DNA from: Druceiella hillmani
Lineage: Eukaryota > Arthropoda > Insecta > Lepidoptera > Hepialidae
Direction: 5' to 3'
DNA: 64,000 nt
Assembly: GCA_039881145.1 (NCBI GenBank)
Contig: JAYKKI010000008.1
Location: 33,448,501 to 33,512,500, forward strand
The position numbers were made by a program, and so were the translations under genes. Below are positions 23,133 through 36,009 of the stretch, piece after piece (position 1 is the stretch's first letter; every line of letters starts with the position of its first letter). Under the pieces are notes generated by a model. It was not told the origin of the DNA, did no database searches, and saw only the letters and a list, made by a program, of their open reading frames with translations.

Positions 23133-24040
23133 TTTACTTTTAAACGGTCGTCTAATATCTGGAAATGGTGATGTATGGGCATTTACGAATAATTCATTCA
23201 TGAAAAAAATTAATTTTTATTTGATCACCTTATTGAGATAATTTAATTAATTTTTCTTGTTTGCCAATTTCTTTGCGGTATTTACTTATGTAAATTTTCA
23301 CAATAATAAGGATATATATTTAGGTATGAATTTTTATGTAAATTCTATTATTTTAAATTTAGCTCAAGATAATATAAGTTTGACTTTGAAGCCATCTGAA
23401 TTATTACCATTACAAAGGCGACAAGTTCAGAATAACTTTTATAAGTAAGCCGTAATGAAAAAACAACTTGAACAACTTGCAGAAACTAACGCGAACACAT
23501 TCAGTCGCTTGATGAATTTCCCAAACTCTGTTTAAGTTATGCAAATCAGAGAAAATAAGAGGATGCTTCGATCAGATTTCTAATAAATCTTTGCTGTAAA
23601 ATGTTTATGTTTAATGATTTAAAACTAAATATAGACTTCAGTTGACTTCTAGTAAATTAAGTACAATTTTGAAATTATAATTACAGAGTCGGGCTTACAA
23701 GTACACAAAATGCCCTTCAAATATTTCTAATTTCATGTTACGTCGTTCACAGCTGATACGTTCTAATTAATAATTTATATTAGGTGAAATGGTAGTTATA
23801 TAGCTTTTAGTCACATAATTTTCATATAATAATTAATCTCACGTTTCCTCAATTCATCCTTCCGTAAACTTGTTTTTTAAACTGAAAACTATACTCGAAC
23901 TAAGGTAAATTCCAAAACTTTCGTAAAATTTCGAGACGTAGTTTCAATTCTCCTCGACGGTTTTTAATTTTCTGCCTCCATATAGCCAACAGATTAAATA
24001 TAATATAGCTAAAATTTGAATTTCCAATCCCCTTTTTTCT
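23133..24040. other. AT-rich DNA, nothing recognised
   Basis: Short open frames such as 23,257-23,448 show no domain. No repeats were noted. Confidence 0.55.
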
Positions 24041-24260
24041 CAAAAATAAAAAGGTCGAAAGTAAAGGACCGACCTAAACTTAAATTTATCCATTATAAAT
24101 TATTTATTTTATAATTTATTTAATTCACACCTGCCGTGACCACCGCATGAATTATTCAGACGTCCTTTTCATTACTTTTGAGCTATAGAAACTTGACGAA
24201 GAAAAACTTTGTTTTACTTATAATACTTTTCAAACCTGCTGTTTATTGTAGGGGACAATA
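24040..24260 (+). repeat. Core-family dispersed repeat, copy 4
   Basis: The sequence runs caaaaataaaaaggtcgaaa, then cacacctgccgtgacc, then gcatgaattattcagacgtc, cttttcattacttttgagc, and aactttgttttacttataat. It is one of the better preserved cores and lies outside the long duplication. A (TA)n array follows at 24,627. Confidence 0.75.
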
Positions 24261-24568
24261 TAGAATAACGGAGAGATGGAGCAACAAAAATCACAAAATA
24301 TTTTTTCGTACCAACTGCTCTTTACACGATAAGGGCAATAATTGTTCAAATTTGATAAATAAGAAAGAAATTTGTAAAATTGAATTATTTTTTAGGGTTT
24401 CTAAGGTTTATTGAAATCCATATTACTTTGTTGTTGTGATAATTCCGAAAAGTATGTAAAATATCAAGATATTGACAAATACTAAATAAAGCGTAACTTT
24501 CGAACGTTTAATTTCCGAGAAAATTTGATTTTGTTCAATTCATTAAAATACTTCACTTTCAGAATGAT

Positions 24569-24602
24569 ACACACATGCACGCGCGCATGCAAACACGCAC
24601 GC
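24569..24602. other. Alternating purine-pyrimidine (Z-DNA-prone) run
   Basis: The sequence tacacacatgcacgcgcgca and following tgcaaacacgcacgc alternates purine and pyrimidine nearly throughout and contains gcgcgc. It sits 25 bp before a long (TA)n array. Confidence 0.6.
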
Positions 24603-24624
24603 TTGGATGCAAAGAAAATGGCCA

Positions 24625-24626
<2 letters not shown>

Positions 24627-24679
<53 letters not shown>
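24627..24679. repeat. (TA)n microsatellite
   Basis: About 26 uninterrupted TA repeats. The open frame crossing it (24,525-24,821) is a translation artefact of the array. Confidence 0.97.
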
Positions 24680-24681
<2 letters not shown>

Positions 24682-26660
24682 ATGGCGCGCAATGCCTTAT
24701 TCGTATGCACAAAGTGAATGTACCGGTACGTGGAAGTTTAGATGAAACGTACAAACTTTATTCCCATAGTGTATCAAATTACAAAAACTTCTCTAATCAG
24801 ATATGGTTCATACGAAATTAAAATTGATAACCTTGTTTCAGAGTATCAGTTCATAGTCTCAAAGCATAAATTACTTTCGGCTATTTTCAGACTGAAACCA
24901 TCCTGTATTTACGACATTCGCAAACAAACAATGTGTCATTGTGTTATTATAACGGTCTCTCTGTTGAGAGTTTATCGTTCTCGTTAGTAAATCATTCCAT
25001 AAATAATTTTAATAGTTTTCCGGTCTTTAAATACAAGTGTGTTACCTGTTTTCTTTGTGCATTAAAGCATTCATATTTTCTTGTTTATTTTTTGACTTGT
25101 ATTTTGGTCGTGAAAGTAAACAAATAATACAAAAAACATATATATTTGATGCAATGAAAGTTCACATCGTTTTTGGCATAAAAAATTTTCAATGTTTATG
25201 TATTCACTATAAGCTTCCTTTATTTGCTCAATTTGTTATAATTTAAACGCATAGTCAATATCTATAATTTAAATATAAAACTTTGGTAGATTTATTGTTA
25301 GACTGCATAAATCGGATTGTTCCGAACTTTATTGTTTAGATATGTAATACAATTTTAGAATAAGCATGTGTCAATCTTGAAAGTACTTACGAAAAAATAA
25401 TTTAGGGGAACACTTCAGAAGTAAGAGAACACAAAAACTTTGTTTTTATAACATTTGTCCATTCGACTGCGAATCTGCTTATTTGTTGTACGAAATATAT
25501 ATATTAATGAATATATTTGTTGTCCCAGGTCCTTTAAGTGCTGTAGGCAATGAGAGGGGAATGCTTACGTTAATTTTCCAATATATTAATATAGAAATTT
25601 TTGTTAACCATTTATCATGCCGTTTTTATGTGTCGTTTTACTTATAAGTTTCGGAATTTAGTTTAAAATTGTATGTGAATTCTTAGAACTTTTAAACATA
25701 AATGTAAAAGGTTTTAAGTCCTGGCATAAATTGATTTAAATATATAACGTTCTAGAATTTTTTTGCGTCTTTCTTGAAAACACATTTCCTTTGCTCTAGT
25801 AGAAACACAACTCCTCGATAAAATTTTTTGAATTTCCCTCAGTCAGTGGTTACACAAAAGCGCAAGCGCGGAAGAAAAATTTCTAATTCAAATAAAATTT
25901 TCTAGCAAAGATAAAGTAACGCACGTCTAACATATGACGTCACACATTTTACATGATTAAGCATTCTGAATTAACTTACGTATTTTTTTTTAAACATTAA
26001 GTACAGCTTCTTCTCAAGGTTCCGCAAACAATTACATTTTATAGTTTCTATTACATTTAGTTTTATCATCCGTTGATCTGGTTATGATAATTAACTGTTT
26101 TATAAAATACTGAAGACCGATTGTTGTAATTTTAATTAATTTTATAGAATGAACTTAAAAATGTCGACACGAATATTGTATTATTCAATGTAAAGAATTG
26201 TTTCACATATGTTTGTATTTAATTGTATAAAAGTCGCTATAATCAAGATTTCATTTCATTAACAATGAAAAATTTTTGAATAAATGATATTATATTAAAT
26301 AATACTTTAGCTTTAAATAAATGAAGAAAAAATCGTGCGGTGGGTTAAATTGATTCACATATAAATTATCATACTTCATTATTAACTAAAGGTGAATTTC
26401 AGAAAAAATAGGTATGTGGTACGTATTTACACCATCATTGAACATTTATCTTTTGGGCGTCTTCTTTTATATAATGATATTTTAACTGTCCTTCTTGGAC
26501 CAATTATTTTTAATTTTAATTTCTGAAATATTTAAAAGGTGAGTTAATCCATCGATTTCGAACAGAGTTCAATTCCGACTGCATGGCGCGCTGCTTTTTG
26601 CACCCACTTACACTCTGTTTTAATATGTAAATATGTAAATATGGTTTGAATAATACAGTT
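24680..26660. other. AT-rich DNA, nothing recognised
   Basis: Several overlapping open frames of 60-80 codons on the plus strand (24,742-25,246) show no domain, signal or conserved partner and are judged random. No repeats were noted. Confidence 0.5.
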
Positions 26661-26880
26661 ATGTATTATTCACAATTAAATGAAACTACGTGATTTAATG
26701 TTATTTCTACTTTATTTAAATTCTTAATCACGACCTAGGTTTCATCGTATCTTCATTTTTGGTTATTTGTAAAGATTGTGTATCTTCACAAATTGGCCAC
26801 CTGTAAATGTTGTCATATAATTAAATGTAGATCGTGGTTTTAAATTGAAATAAAGTCATTATGTCTTATAATTGCTAACA
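26661..26880. repeat. Degenerate inverted repeat of the hammerhead-like family
   Basis: The left end (tattcacaattaaatgaaac, tacgtgat, ttatttctactttatttaaa) and the gacctaggtttcat motif near 26,741 match the intact relative at 52,590-52,803. The right half (near 26,826) is a drifted inverted copy of the left (agatcgtgg, aaattgaaataaagt). On the minus strand the hammerhead-like core has lost its first C and its helix II pairing, so it is not expected to be active. Confidence 0.7.
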
Positions 26881-27929
26881 TACACCAACTCTTTCTTTTC
26901 ATAGTATTTAATCAAAATGTATTCATTGCTTGAACAGTTTTCAAGAAAAAAATTGATGTTCCTTCTTTTAATATCAGAATTTTTTCTATTTCAAGAAGAT
27001 TTTTGTTCCTATACAAAAATATTCCAATTAAATATTACCGGGTTCAGAGTACAGTGTCCTACCATTGCAGCAATGATTCCATTGGAGAAATGATGAAGTA
27101 AAGAAATATTTTCTAAGTAGTTTTTTTTCTATTTTTAAGTTGAATCAGATAAAAAATCTAGCAATATTTCTAGATATCTACGACGCATGTATTGTCTAAC
27201 TAGCCAGTTTCTATCTCTTAGCCGAAATAAATTGATTACATATTCGAATAAAAGATCGATACAAATGTGGACAACGTAAAAAATAATAACTATTGTTACG
27301 TAATTAAAATATATCAGTGTACATTTTTATTAGAGGTTAATTATTCACTATTATTTATCAATGATAAGTTAGGGTATAAATTATAATTTCCCATTTTTGA
27401 GTATTTCTTGAAAGTGTTTGTTTCTGAAGTGGTTTTCTTTGTTCCTTAAAAGTTTAATTCATTTTATAATTTTAGTATTCTTTTAAAGATTGACACATAA
27501 ATATGGGTAAGCCTACTGAATGACCTATCTTTAAAATGGAATAATAGAGGAAAGAAAACTGTTCGAAAAAAAATAGGGAAACGCTCAAAAAATATTTTAT
27601 GTGAAAATACTGAGCAGCATGAACACAGGATTTTCCAAATGAAAACTTATAGGATCCTATGTAGCGAAAACGTAGGAGATTGTATTCTCCATTATGGCTC
27701 CAGGGCCGTATTAAAAATAGTTGTTTAATCTTTAAAAAATGGCTTTAGTTTCGAATAAAAAGTCATTATTTGAGTAGTTCCATTTATACAAGCCTACTCG
27801 CCATCGACAGATCCTGATCTAGTTGGTGCCGTAATTATTTTGTCCACGAAAATATTTACAATTACAGACGATGCATTATTATCTGTCGAGGAGTTTCATA
27901 TCTATTTCCGATAAGCATAATGTGTATGT

Positions 27930-27990
27930 TGTTGACTTGTTTTTTGGTTCTTTTAAATATATATGTTCTTGACTTGTTTTTTGGGTCTTC
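27930..27990 (+). repeat. Short tandem duplication (about 43 bp)
   Basis: The phrase ttgacttgttttttgg occurs at about 27,932 and again at 27,969, each followed by ttctaaat-like DNA. Confidence 0.8.
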
Positions 27991-27999
27991 TAAATAAAA

Positions 28000-28690
28000 A
28001 AAACTTGCCAAGTACAAGTGGATTACGACTCCGTACACATTTAGGCAATTTTAAACTTTTAATGGAACGTAATATTTCTATTAAACTTAGATTAAATTAT
28101 TAGGTTAAATTTTTAGAACGAAAATATACGCCTGCTGTACCTTTCACAAGAATTTCAAAATTATACATTAGAATACGCATATTAAAAAAAAATTATGCCA
28201 CGTTAATACAAATTAACGAGTTTCGAATTTTTTTTCATTTTGCTTTATTCTTGCCAAAATGAATAATTCTATGTCAACTGGAAGTAACCTATAGATTTTG
28301 ATATATTTGCGAGTATCAAAATATACGGCGCTAATGGGAGTATTTTTAGGGTTCTCTTTGATTGCGTTAACTTAGAAGCTTGATTTTTTACAACTCCAAG
28401 AGACAAAAGATCTAACTATTTTTTTCTTTTTTTTCTCCGAAGACCTAACTATTTTTTTAAAATGTTTACTCGATCCTTTCACGCACTCTTGAGAAAAACG
28501 GTTTTGACAGAAAGACAAACGAACAACGAAATGATCATACAGGGTTTTTTTTTCTTTTTGAGGTTTTCAAACAGTAAATACTGTGCCAGAAACAGTTCTT
28601 TTTTAAGTCAATACTTGGTGATTTTAGAGTTTGCCCTACAAATTAATTATCGTTATCACGAAGTATCGTTATCACAGTTTGAAAGAAAAC
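28000..28690 (+). repeat. Dispersed gacagac/ggttc-type arthropod repeat, copy 1
   Basis: This is collinear with 42,430-42,960. Shared blocks are gactccgtacacatttaggc, taatattt.t.ttaaactt, tgatatatttg.gagt.tcaaaatac, aaaacggttttgacagaaag with caaacgaac, and the final ttttttt...ctttttgaggt. Families of this form, ending in a (g)acagacagac stretch and a ggttc...ttttga.gta.gg tail, are common in insect genomes. Non-autonomous status is inferred. The short open frame 28,462-28,695 is an accident of the repeat. Confidence 0.65.
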
Positions 28691-29180
28691 TGTAGTCTTT
28701 TGAGCTCAAAAGGGTAATCATTAGAATATCAGAATACATGCAGCGCAATATGGGAAAAGATCTGGTTAAATTAGAGAATTTGACGACTTTTTACTGCAAG
28801 TATTATTTTTTATGCATGACTACTCATAATCAAAGCTTCCTTAGGGGTCTCGGTATCAGATTTTGAATAACCTCAACTAACCTAACCTATTATGTAACTT
28901 TGTAAATTCCTATTTCAATTTACCCTAATTTTTAACTGACAATTCATTCGTTTGGTAGTTTATTTTAAAAACAAATCCTATTTTGCGCAACGTTTTCTAC
29001 ACTACAGGTAGCCGTCGTCATCATCGTTTTGTTTTTTTCAGATATTGTAAAAGAGGGATTTAATTATTTCTTATTGCTCTACAGTTTAACAAATTTTAAA
29101 ATTTTTAAGTTAATAATAATTATTTTCTCCATACAAAGTTCGAACAACTACTTCACCTTTTAAGAGCGGAAATGAAAAAA

Positions 29181-29185
29181 TATGT

Positions 29186-29239
<54 letters not shown>
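29181..29239. repeat. (TA)n microsatellite
   Basis: About 29 TA repeats, with tgtaca at the left edge, sit just upstream of core-family copy 5. Confidence 0.97.
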
Positions 29240-29242
<3 letters not shown>

Positions 29243-29279
29243 TTATTAGCAGGCAATATCAACCAATTTTCTTGTGAAC

Positions 29280-29692
29280 AACAATTTGTACTGAAAAAGA
29301 GAAAAGACGATTGAAATTAGTTGGGCGTGTAAATTTTTGAAAATGGTATCTTCGTTTAACGATGCTTGATCCCAGTATGTTTGAAAAGAGTTTGAAAGTT
29401 TGAAGAACACGAATTCACGATTAAAATTTAAAAAAAGGTTAATAATAAAGGGACAATCTAATGTTGAAATTAATTTAAGCGAAGGGTCGACCCGCACCTT
29501 CTGTCGTTGTTTACAAATTATTTAGCCATCCTTTTTATCACTTTTGAGGTGGTGAAAGTTGAAGACTAGAAACTTTGTTTTACTTGTAATATTTTCAGCA
29601 CATTATTCTTGTTAATTTGATTGGTGAAAAACAAATTAAATAAACAACATCATTGACGGTTTTTCGAACACGTAAAAGACCACGTTTAGTTG

Positions 29693-29749
<57 letters not shown>

Positions 29750-29757
29750 CATATATG
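29280..29757 (+). repeat. Core-family dispersed repeat, copy 5, with (TA)n tail
   Basis: This is the closest relative of 22,690-23,132, differing by scattered substitutions. The core (gcaccttctgtcgttgttta) is near 29,493. The TA array at 29,694-29,757 closes it. A second TA array lies about 40 bp before its start, so this copy is bracketed by arrays. Confidence 0.85.
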
Positions 29758-29759
29758 TG

Positions 29760-31620
29760 AGAGTGTGTGTACTGTACGTATACTGTATAAAAGTATACGT
29801 ACTTTAAATTAGTATAAACTTCTATGTATTAAGCAATCACATATTCCTTCAATCAAACGTCGATAGCGTTACAAATATTAGGAAATTAGGAAAAAAATGT
29901 AAAGCATAGCAAAATCTCATTGTAAGAAGTAACAATTTTTTAAATTTTTTGGCAGATTGCTAAGAGACCTGTTCAACTAACTTATTTCGTTCTACATTTT
30001 AATTTAAAAGCGAAATTTCTCATATTCGCAGAAATTTGCGTTGGCCACGTGAAGAAATGCCTACTCACGGTTAATAAGGAACATCTCAAAGGATACAATT
30101 TATTGAACATAGCACTTTCTGTGTTGTAATTAGACTCCGTACATAGAAATTCATCTGAAAATGGAAATATGCTTTTACGTAGCCGCCCCGCTTACGACGC
30201 CGTTGCTATTCGGAAAGTTAAATACTTTCTAGAACATGGCTACATTTTGTAGGTATGTGTTTTCAATCTAGTTTAGTTTTTTTTACTTCTACGAAGTAAA
30301 ATTTAATATTTTAGGTTTATACTTAAACTTTATCATTATTATATAAATACTTTATTCTGACTTTGTATGTATAATATTATAACTCTCATAATGATTGTTG
30401 AATCTTACAAATTATAAAACTTTTGGTCACCGATACGTTCAGTTATATTCGAGTGTATGTAAATTGAGTAAGTCTAGTTACAAATTTACTAGCAATATTT
30501 TGCCTTTTTATTGTGCCATTTTCAATATTAGTTCTTTTAATGGCTGGTGTAAATTCACTTGGTAGAAAAATAAATGTTTTTAAGGTTCTTCAAGAGGCGG
30601 TCATATTTAAGGTAAAATGTTCTTTAGGTTACGAGAAAAAAATTTGTCAGCATTAAAACAACCCTCAATATTATCTATTAAATTTATCATGATTATTTTC
30701 TACGATATGAAACAATAGGAAACATTTAAAAAAAATATTATGGAAGTAGTATTATGTCTAGAGTAACTTTTAAAATAAATTTTCATGCATTTTCTCCAAT
30801 TAAATATTTATCAAAAATATTTCACAGGATGTTATAAAAAAAACCTAGAGTGACTCTAAGGGTAACATTATTTAAATGTTTTAGATTAATAATACAGATC
30901 CTGGACACAAATAGATTTCGAACAGAATCAACAATACCATCAATCAATACATTTCGAACAATACCATCATAACTATTGAAATAATTGTTATTCACATTTT
31001 TAGTCGAATAATATCTATTTGATCTTATCTCATTATTATTACCTTTTCTTTATTCTTTATATTTTTGTTGTTTTTTAAGTTTACTCGAATCTTTTACTTT
31101 AATATTTTTATTATTTAGTGAATACTGATTTGACATGGAATAGGCTTCTCATAGCTTATTTATATTCATTTCCACTTCCTGATTTAGTGGATAATATTTA
31201 CATCTGTTAAAGTCTTAGTAATATGTTTATGTTACACCAGAATATGTCACACGAAAGGGTTCTTCTTGTGCAATCTATACAGTTTATGGTAGAGGGTACA
31301 AAAACGGTGACACGGACATCATTCTCTTTCCTTTTGCTCGGTAATTACAAAAGTTGCCCGACTGTTGGTCCGGGACCCTCATCAAGAAATATACGAATAT
31401 CAAGAATGATCCACGTGCTTTCACAAATTAAATAACATGTTACGGGCTAACTAGCCCTAAAATTTGATAATTAAAATTACAAGACTTTCTACAAACTTTC
31501 AAAACGTGTACAAACGTGCACTTGTCCTACTAACGTGTACAAAGAGTTAAAAGGGCAAAATTGCTTCAAATAATACTCTGATATTAATTGAAAGTTAAGC
31601 GGCTACAAACATTTCTTCAC
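29760..31620. other. AT-rich DNA, nothing recognised
   Basis: A modestly GC-richer patch near 30,175-30,230 (cgtagccgccccgcttacga) and a 70-codon open frame at 31,223-31,435 were inspected. Neither shows a recognisable motif. Confidence 0.5.
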
Positions 31621-31628
31621 GCGGAGCA

Positions 31629-31760
31629 TCAGTAACAGATAAAATCTAACGAATTACACAATAACTTATAGAAATGTTAGCAAAAGATAAATATTGGTTA
31701 AATTTTGCAAACATTTCTATAAGTTATTGTGTATTTCGTTAGATTTTATCTCTTACTGAT
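31629..31760. repeat. Long near-perfect hairpin (arms about 58 bp, loop about 16)
   Basis: Arm 1 (about 31,629-31,686) includes ataaaatctaacgaattaca and caataacttatagaaatgtt. Arm 2 (about 31,701-31,760) is its reverse complement with about three mismatches. If transcribed, the stem and small loop would fold like a long precursor-miRNA or siRNA hairpin. As DNA it fits a small foldback MITE. Confidence 0.93.
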
Positions 31761-31769
31761 ATTTTTTCC

Positions 31770-33660
31770 GCTGAAAATGATTAAGAGTATATATGTAGAG
31801 TTCGTTACAAATGATTGAAAGCCAAAGAAGTATGATATGTTATTGTAGGAATTACTTTAACTATTATTTAGACCAATTAACTCTTGAAAAAAAATTAAAT
31901 TTCCAGTGCATTAAATGAGGTTGGAAAATTTTTGAGAAGAGATTAGTACATATCGGAAAAAATTGTGACAGTATCAAATATTAAATAAAATAGTGAATAT
32001 ATCGGAAGACAATTGGACAGTGGTGAACTCTAAAAATTAATCAACTTTATAAATGCATGTTTCCATTAATATCAGAATTTTTTTGCATACATTTCAATTA
32101 GAAAACAGAAAACTTTGCACTTACGTAAAGGATATTCTTTTTGATGTTTATTTTAATCAAGCTTTTTCACTTAGATTTTAGCTTGAGAGATTTTCTTTAG
32201 CACAAAAATACAAAAAGTAAAAGATTTTTCTTCTAGAAAAAATAGAATTAAAAACTTAAACGAAACAAGTTTTCCAATTATATCGAGATATTAATTCAAA
32301 ACGTTTTTGAGAAACCCGAAAAAATATAGTTTTTAAATTAAATAATAATTAATAAACTACAGGTACTTTAAATTTTAACCCCAGATTTGATAAAATATAT
32401 TATTTATTTTAAAAAATATATGCACAGATATCAAAAATACTTCATTAACATTTAAATTTTCAATCGATTCAGCAATTATTGCAAGGTATTCTATTAAGCA
32501 TTAAGTTAAGGTTTCATTAAAATACAATGATTGGCACTCTCTATGGCTATGTTGTGCTGTCAAATTGTTTTGGCTATTATTTCGTATAATTAATTTTTTT
32601 AATATTAGGTTTTCATTAAGAATACCGCAGTGATGCCTATGGTAGGGTCACGAAGAAATTTAAAACGAATGTCCATTAGAAGTGCGAAATTTTGTTATAG
32701 ACTATGCAGTTTTTATTGTTTGTAATATAATTAACGATTTATCGAACTGAAATATTAGTTATCTGGCACATAGAGAGATAAGGGAAATAGCCAGTCATTT
32801 TAAATACAATCCGCGAGATTTAACCGGAAAACGTCTTCAACAACAGAGTGTGACTTCATTGATACCTACTATTATATTCTCACTAATTTGACTAATTTTG
32901 TGGATTGTGTGGCTAGGGTGACTCATCCAGGTTAGAAGGTAGATGTAGACAGACAATTTTTAAAAAGTAATTTAACCAAATTTTGGAGTAATTAGTAGCA
33001 AAATTTTAACAGGAAGGAATGTCTTCCTTTCAAGTAAAATATATCGTCTATTACTTTCGGGCTCGTAAACAATTCGTCCAGTTTGGAAATTTTATATTCT
33101 GCTGTTATATTAATAAAAGTAAAGTCAAGCAAGATAGTAATTTATTTCTACTTTTGTTTCTCATTATGATAAATAACTTATCCTCAGTTTTTAGCACAGC
33201 GCGTTTCCTTCTTTTTGTCGATGTTTTAAAATTTTTTTTTAGGCGCCACTCGAAGAGCGAATGTGATATGGTATCAATATTCCAACGAGGTTTGAGCTAT
33301 AAACTATATTTTATTGTGAGTAAATTTGCAATGTGGACTTACTCTCTCTTACTTGGAGGAGACGTGTACATTTATGAACTGGATAGAATTATCCTCGAAA
33401 AGGTCTTGTCCGTACGAGATCTCTTTGTGTAATTATGAATAATCATCACTTATTTCACAGTCATATCTACCTGTCGAGACCAGTCATAAAGCTTACGAGT
33501 TACTAGATGTTATCATACGGCATTACCACTATTTTCATGATATAGGATGTCTCATGACGTTGTTCAACTCCTTAGACGGAAATACACTTGAAACGACTTT
33601 AGTCATTTTGTGTCTGTACGAAGCTGCTTTTATTTTTCATGTTGGGAAATTATTGAAAAT
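31770..33660. other. AT-rich DNA, nothing recognised
   Basis: The longest open frame here, 33,019-33,432 (137 codons, plus), is rich in Phe, Leu, Ile and Tyr, as random AT-rich frames are. It shows no family motif, so I do not call it a gene. Confidence 0.5.
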
Positions 33661-33674
33661 AGTTCCATAGATAA

Positions 33675-33880
33675 AAACCTTCAAAATATACGGGTATTAT
33701 TTTTATTTATGCCCTTCAGATTTTGTTATGGGCATGTTTGGATATTATTACGGGTATGGGCATGTTTGGATATTTGGTATGGGCATGTTTGGATATTTAG
33801 TATGGACATGTTTGGATATTATTACGGGTATTATTTTTATTTATGCCTTTTAAATTTTGTTATGAGCATGTTTGGATGTA
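33675..33880 (+). repeat. Minisatellite with gcatgtttggatatt units
   Basis: Five copies of a tatgggcatgtttggatatt-like unit occur at about 33,727-33,877. They are nested in a larger repeat: acgggtattatttttattta, then tgcc, then attttgttatg occurs at about 33,690 and again at 33,825. The 93-codon open frame across it (33,610-33,891) only reflects the repeats. Confidence 0.9.
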
Positions 33881-33899
33881 ATTCTTCTTAACTTCGAGA

Positions 33900-34235
33900 G
33901 AATTTATTTTGATCATATATTTTTTAATTGACAAATCACTACGCTGATGACTTCTTGATTTAGATTTGCTTCAGTCTAGGTGTTAATAGATGCGTCCAGT
34001 TATGAATTTTTTTCTGTTGCATTCACCGCTTTAGGAAACGGAGTTGCTTGATGATTCATATTTTAGTTTTATCAGAAATACGATGGTGATATACTGATTA
34101 TCTAGATATTTATTATGTAATATTATCTCAACAAAATAAAATATCTCAAATAATTATGTAATAAACAAATTAATTATTTGGTAATTAATAATTAGTAAAC
34201 GATTCTTATTTATTTATATTGCAATTATAAACATA

Positions 34236-34305
<70 letters not shown>

Positions 34306-34990
34306 AATAGTGGCCATATCTGAAAACCACTGTGCTAAATTTTTCCATCAAGGATTATCTCATTGTTTAATAAATAAAATTTATCAATATTCATAGTTAA
34401 GTAAAGTGAATGTTAAAATATTTTTACATTATTCGCCCATATTAAGAATGGTCGCGACAAAAATATTAAAAAAATATCAAATTCAAGATTTGTTTAGCAA
34501 TTATCATTTTTCTATATGAAGAGAAACATGAACCGATAACTAAAAATATTGCTGTTTAACTGGTGCCATCGAAATAGAGGTGTGAAAAAGCAATTAACTT
34601 GTGATGTCATAGTAAATAAGAATGAACGGCAGATTCACTCTGGGTTGATTATTAACGGAAGAGAAAAATCAGTTTGAGGAAGGTATCAAGTGGAGAATGA
34701 TTGAAAACTATGATACTCAGCACGAATAGGTAAATAAGGGTGAATAGTTAAATAAGTACATCTACAATATCTGATCAGAAAAATAAGAAGTAAACATTCT
34801 TTAGGTGCCACTTGAGAGTAACTGTAGTTTTTTTCGGACAGAAATATTGCTTAGTAAAGTTCATTGTTTGCTCAGGCAGTTTCCTGTATTTGAAAGCATC
34901 AATTGACTATACAATTTCGTGAGTATATGTGCCATATATACAATACATATTTAAATTTATTTCTATTTTATTTTTTTTAAGTTTAATATT
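33900..34990. repeat. AT-rich DNA with a (TA)n microsatellite at 34,232-34,302
   Basis: The array is about 35 TA repeats with a gtat step at its left end. The remainder of the interval shows nothing that I can support. Confidence 0.85.
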
Positions 34991-35599
34991 CTCAATTATT
35001 TTGTTTGAAAGTGTATACTAGCGAGGTGTTTCCTTCTAAATATGGTGTTGAGATTAGGAAATGAAAAATGAAACCCTTAACGGATGGTAGTAAGTCAATG
35101 GCGATTCAAAATATTTGGTACTGAACGTGGTTACTTTGCAAAAGAACTTCACCATCGACCAGTTCAGGGATGATTCTCGAATTGAAAATTGTAACTCTTT
35201 AATGGATGGTAGTAAATCAACCGTGATTCAAGTTATTTGTTGCCGACAGATGTCACTTTTCAAAATAACTACACCGTCGACTAGGTCAGGATCTGATGAT
35301 GAGTTTTGGAGATGAATAATGTATCTTCTTAAAGAATGGTAGTAAATCTAGTAGTAGTAAATTAAGCGTAATTCAAGATATTTGTTATTGATAGTTGTTT
35401 CTGTGTAAAATAACTACGCCATCCACCAGGTCAGGTTCTGTTGATAAGTTTTGGAGATAAACAACGTAACTCCTTAACTAATGGTCGAAAATTAATCGTG
35501 ATTTAAGATACTGGTAGTAGTTACTTTGCAAAATAAATAGACAATCAATCACATAATATCTGCCACAACCGTTAAAAAAGTCTGCTGTAATTCTTTCCA

Positions 35600-35600
<1 letters not shown>
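34990..35600 (+). repeat. Tandem units of the accgacttc repeat family
   Basis: About four units of 120-130 bp each follow the scheme ctccttaa.ggatggtagtaaa, then gtgattcaagatatttg, then ttactttgcaaaataacta, then ccatcgaccaggtcagg, then gatgatgagttttggaga. Copies start near 35,065, 35,190, 35,325 and 35,465. The same unit fills the interior of 46,832-47,914. The open frame 35,115-35,315 lies in the units and is not a gene. The array ends at a (TA)n run. Confidence 0.85.

Positions 35601-35601
<1 letters not shown>

Positions 35602-35660
<59 letters not shown>
35602..35660. repeat. (TA)n microsatellite
   Basis: About 29 TA repeats directly follow the unit array at 34,990-35,600. Confidence 0.97.
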
Positions 35661-35664
<4 letters not shown>

Positions 35665-36009
35665 TATTTTTTAATGTTTGGATAAATCCCGGAATTATCA
35701 GATTGTTCCCAATTATCTTAATATAATTCTTTTATCAATTTCGATTGCCATTTTGGATCTTCAGGGAACCTAGGTCGATGAATGGTAATAAAAATTAAAT
35801 AACGAATATAACGCGATTATTATAATATAGATATGTCATAGATAAAACACTGGTCAATAGGCGATTACTCGCGAAATATCGGTTTATAACATATTTACGT
35901 ATATAGTGCAGGTAACACGCCTAATGAGATTTAAAAAATAAATATTTTCAAATAAGTTGATAAGTAATTCTTTTTTACATATATTTTCATTACTTAATTA
36001 AACTTGACA

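Noticed and set aside
30060..30140. Similarity of aataaggaacatctcaaagg and following bases to 14,138-14,180
   Set aside because: The match covers only about 45 bp with several gaps and does not extend on either side, so chance or a tiny repeat relic cannot be excluded.
33019..33432. 137-codon open frame on the plus strand, the longest outside the transposons
   Set aside because: The composition is what random AT-rich DNA gives (Phe, Leu, Ile, Tyr, Ser). There is no domain, no conserved copy in the window and no clear gene structure around it.
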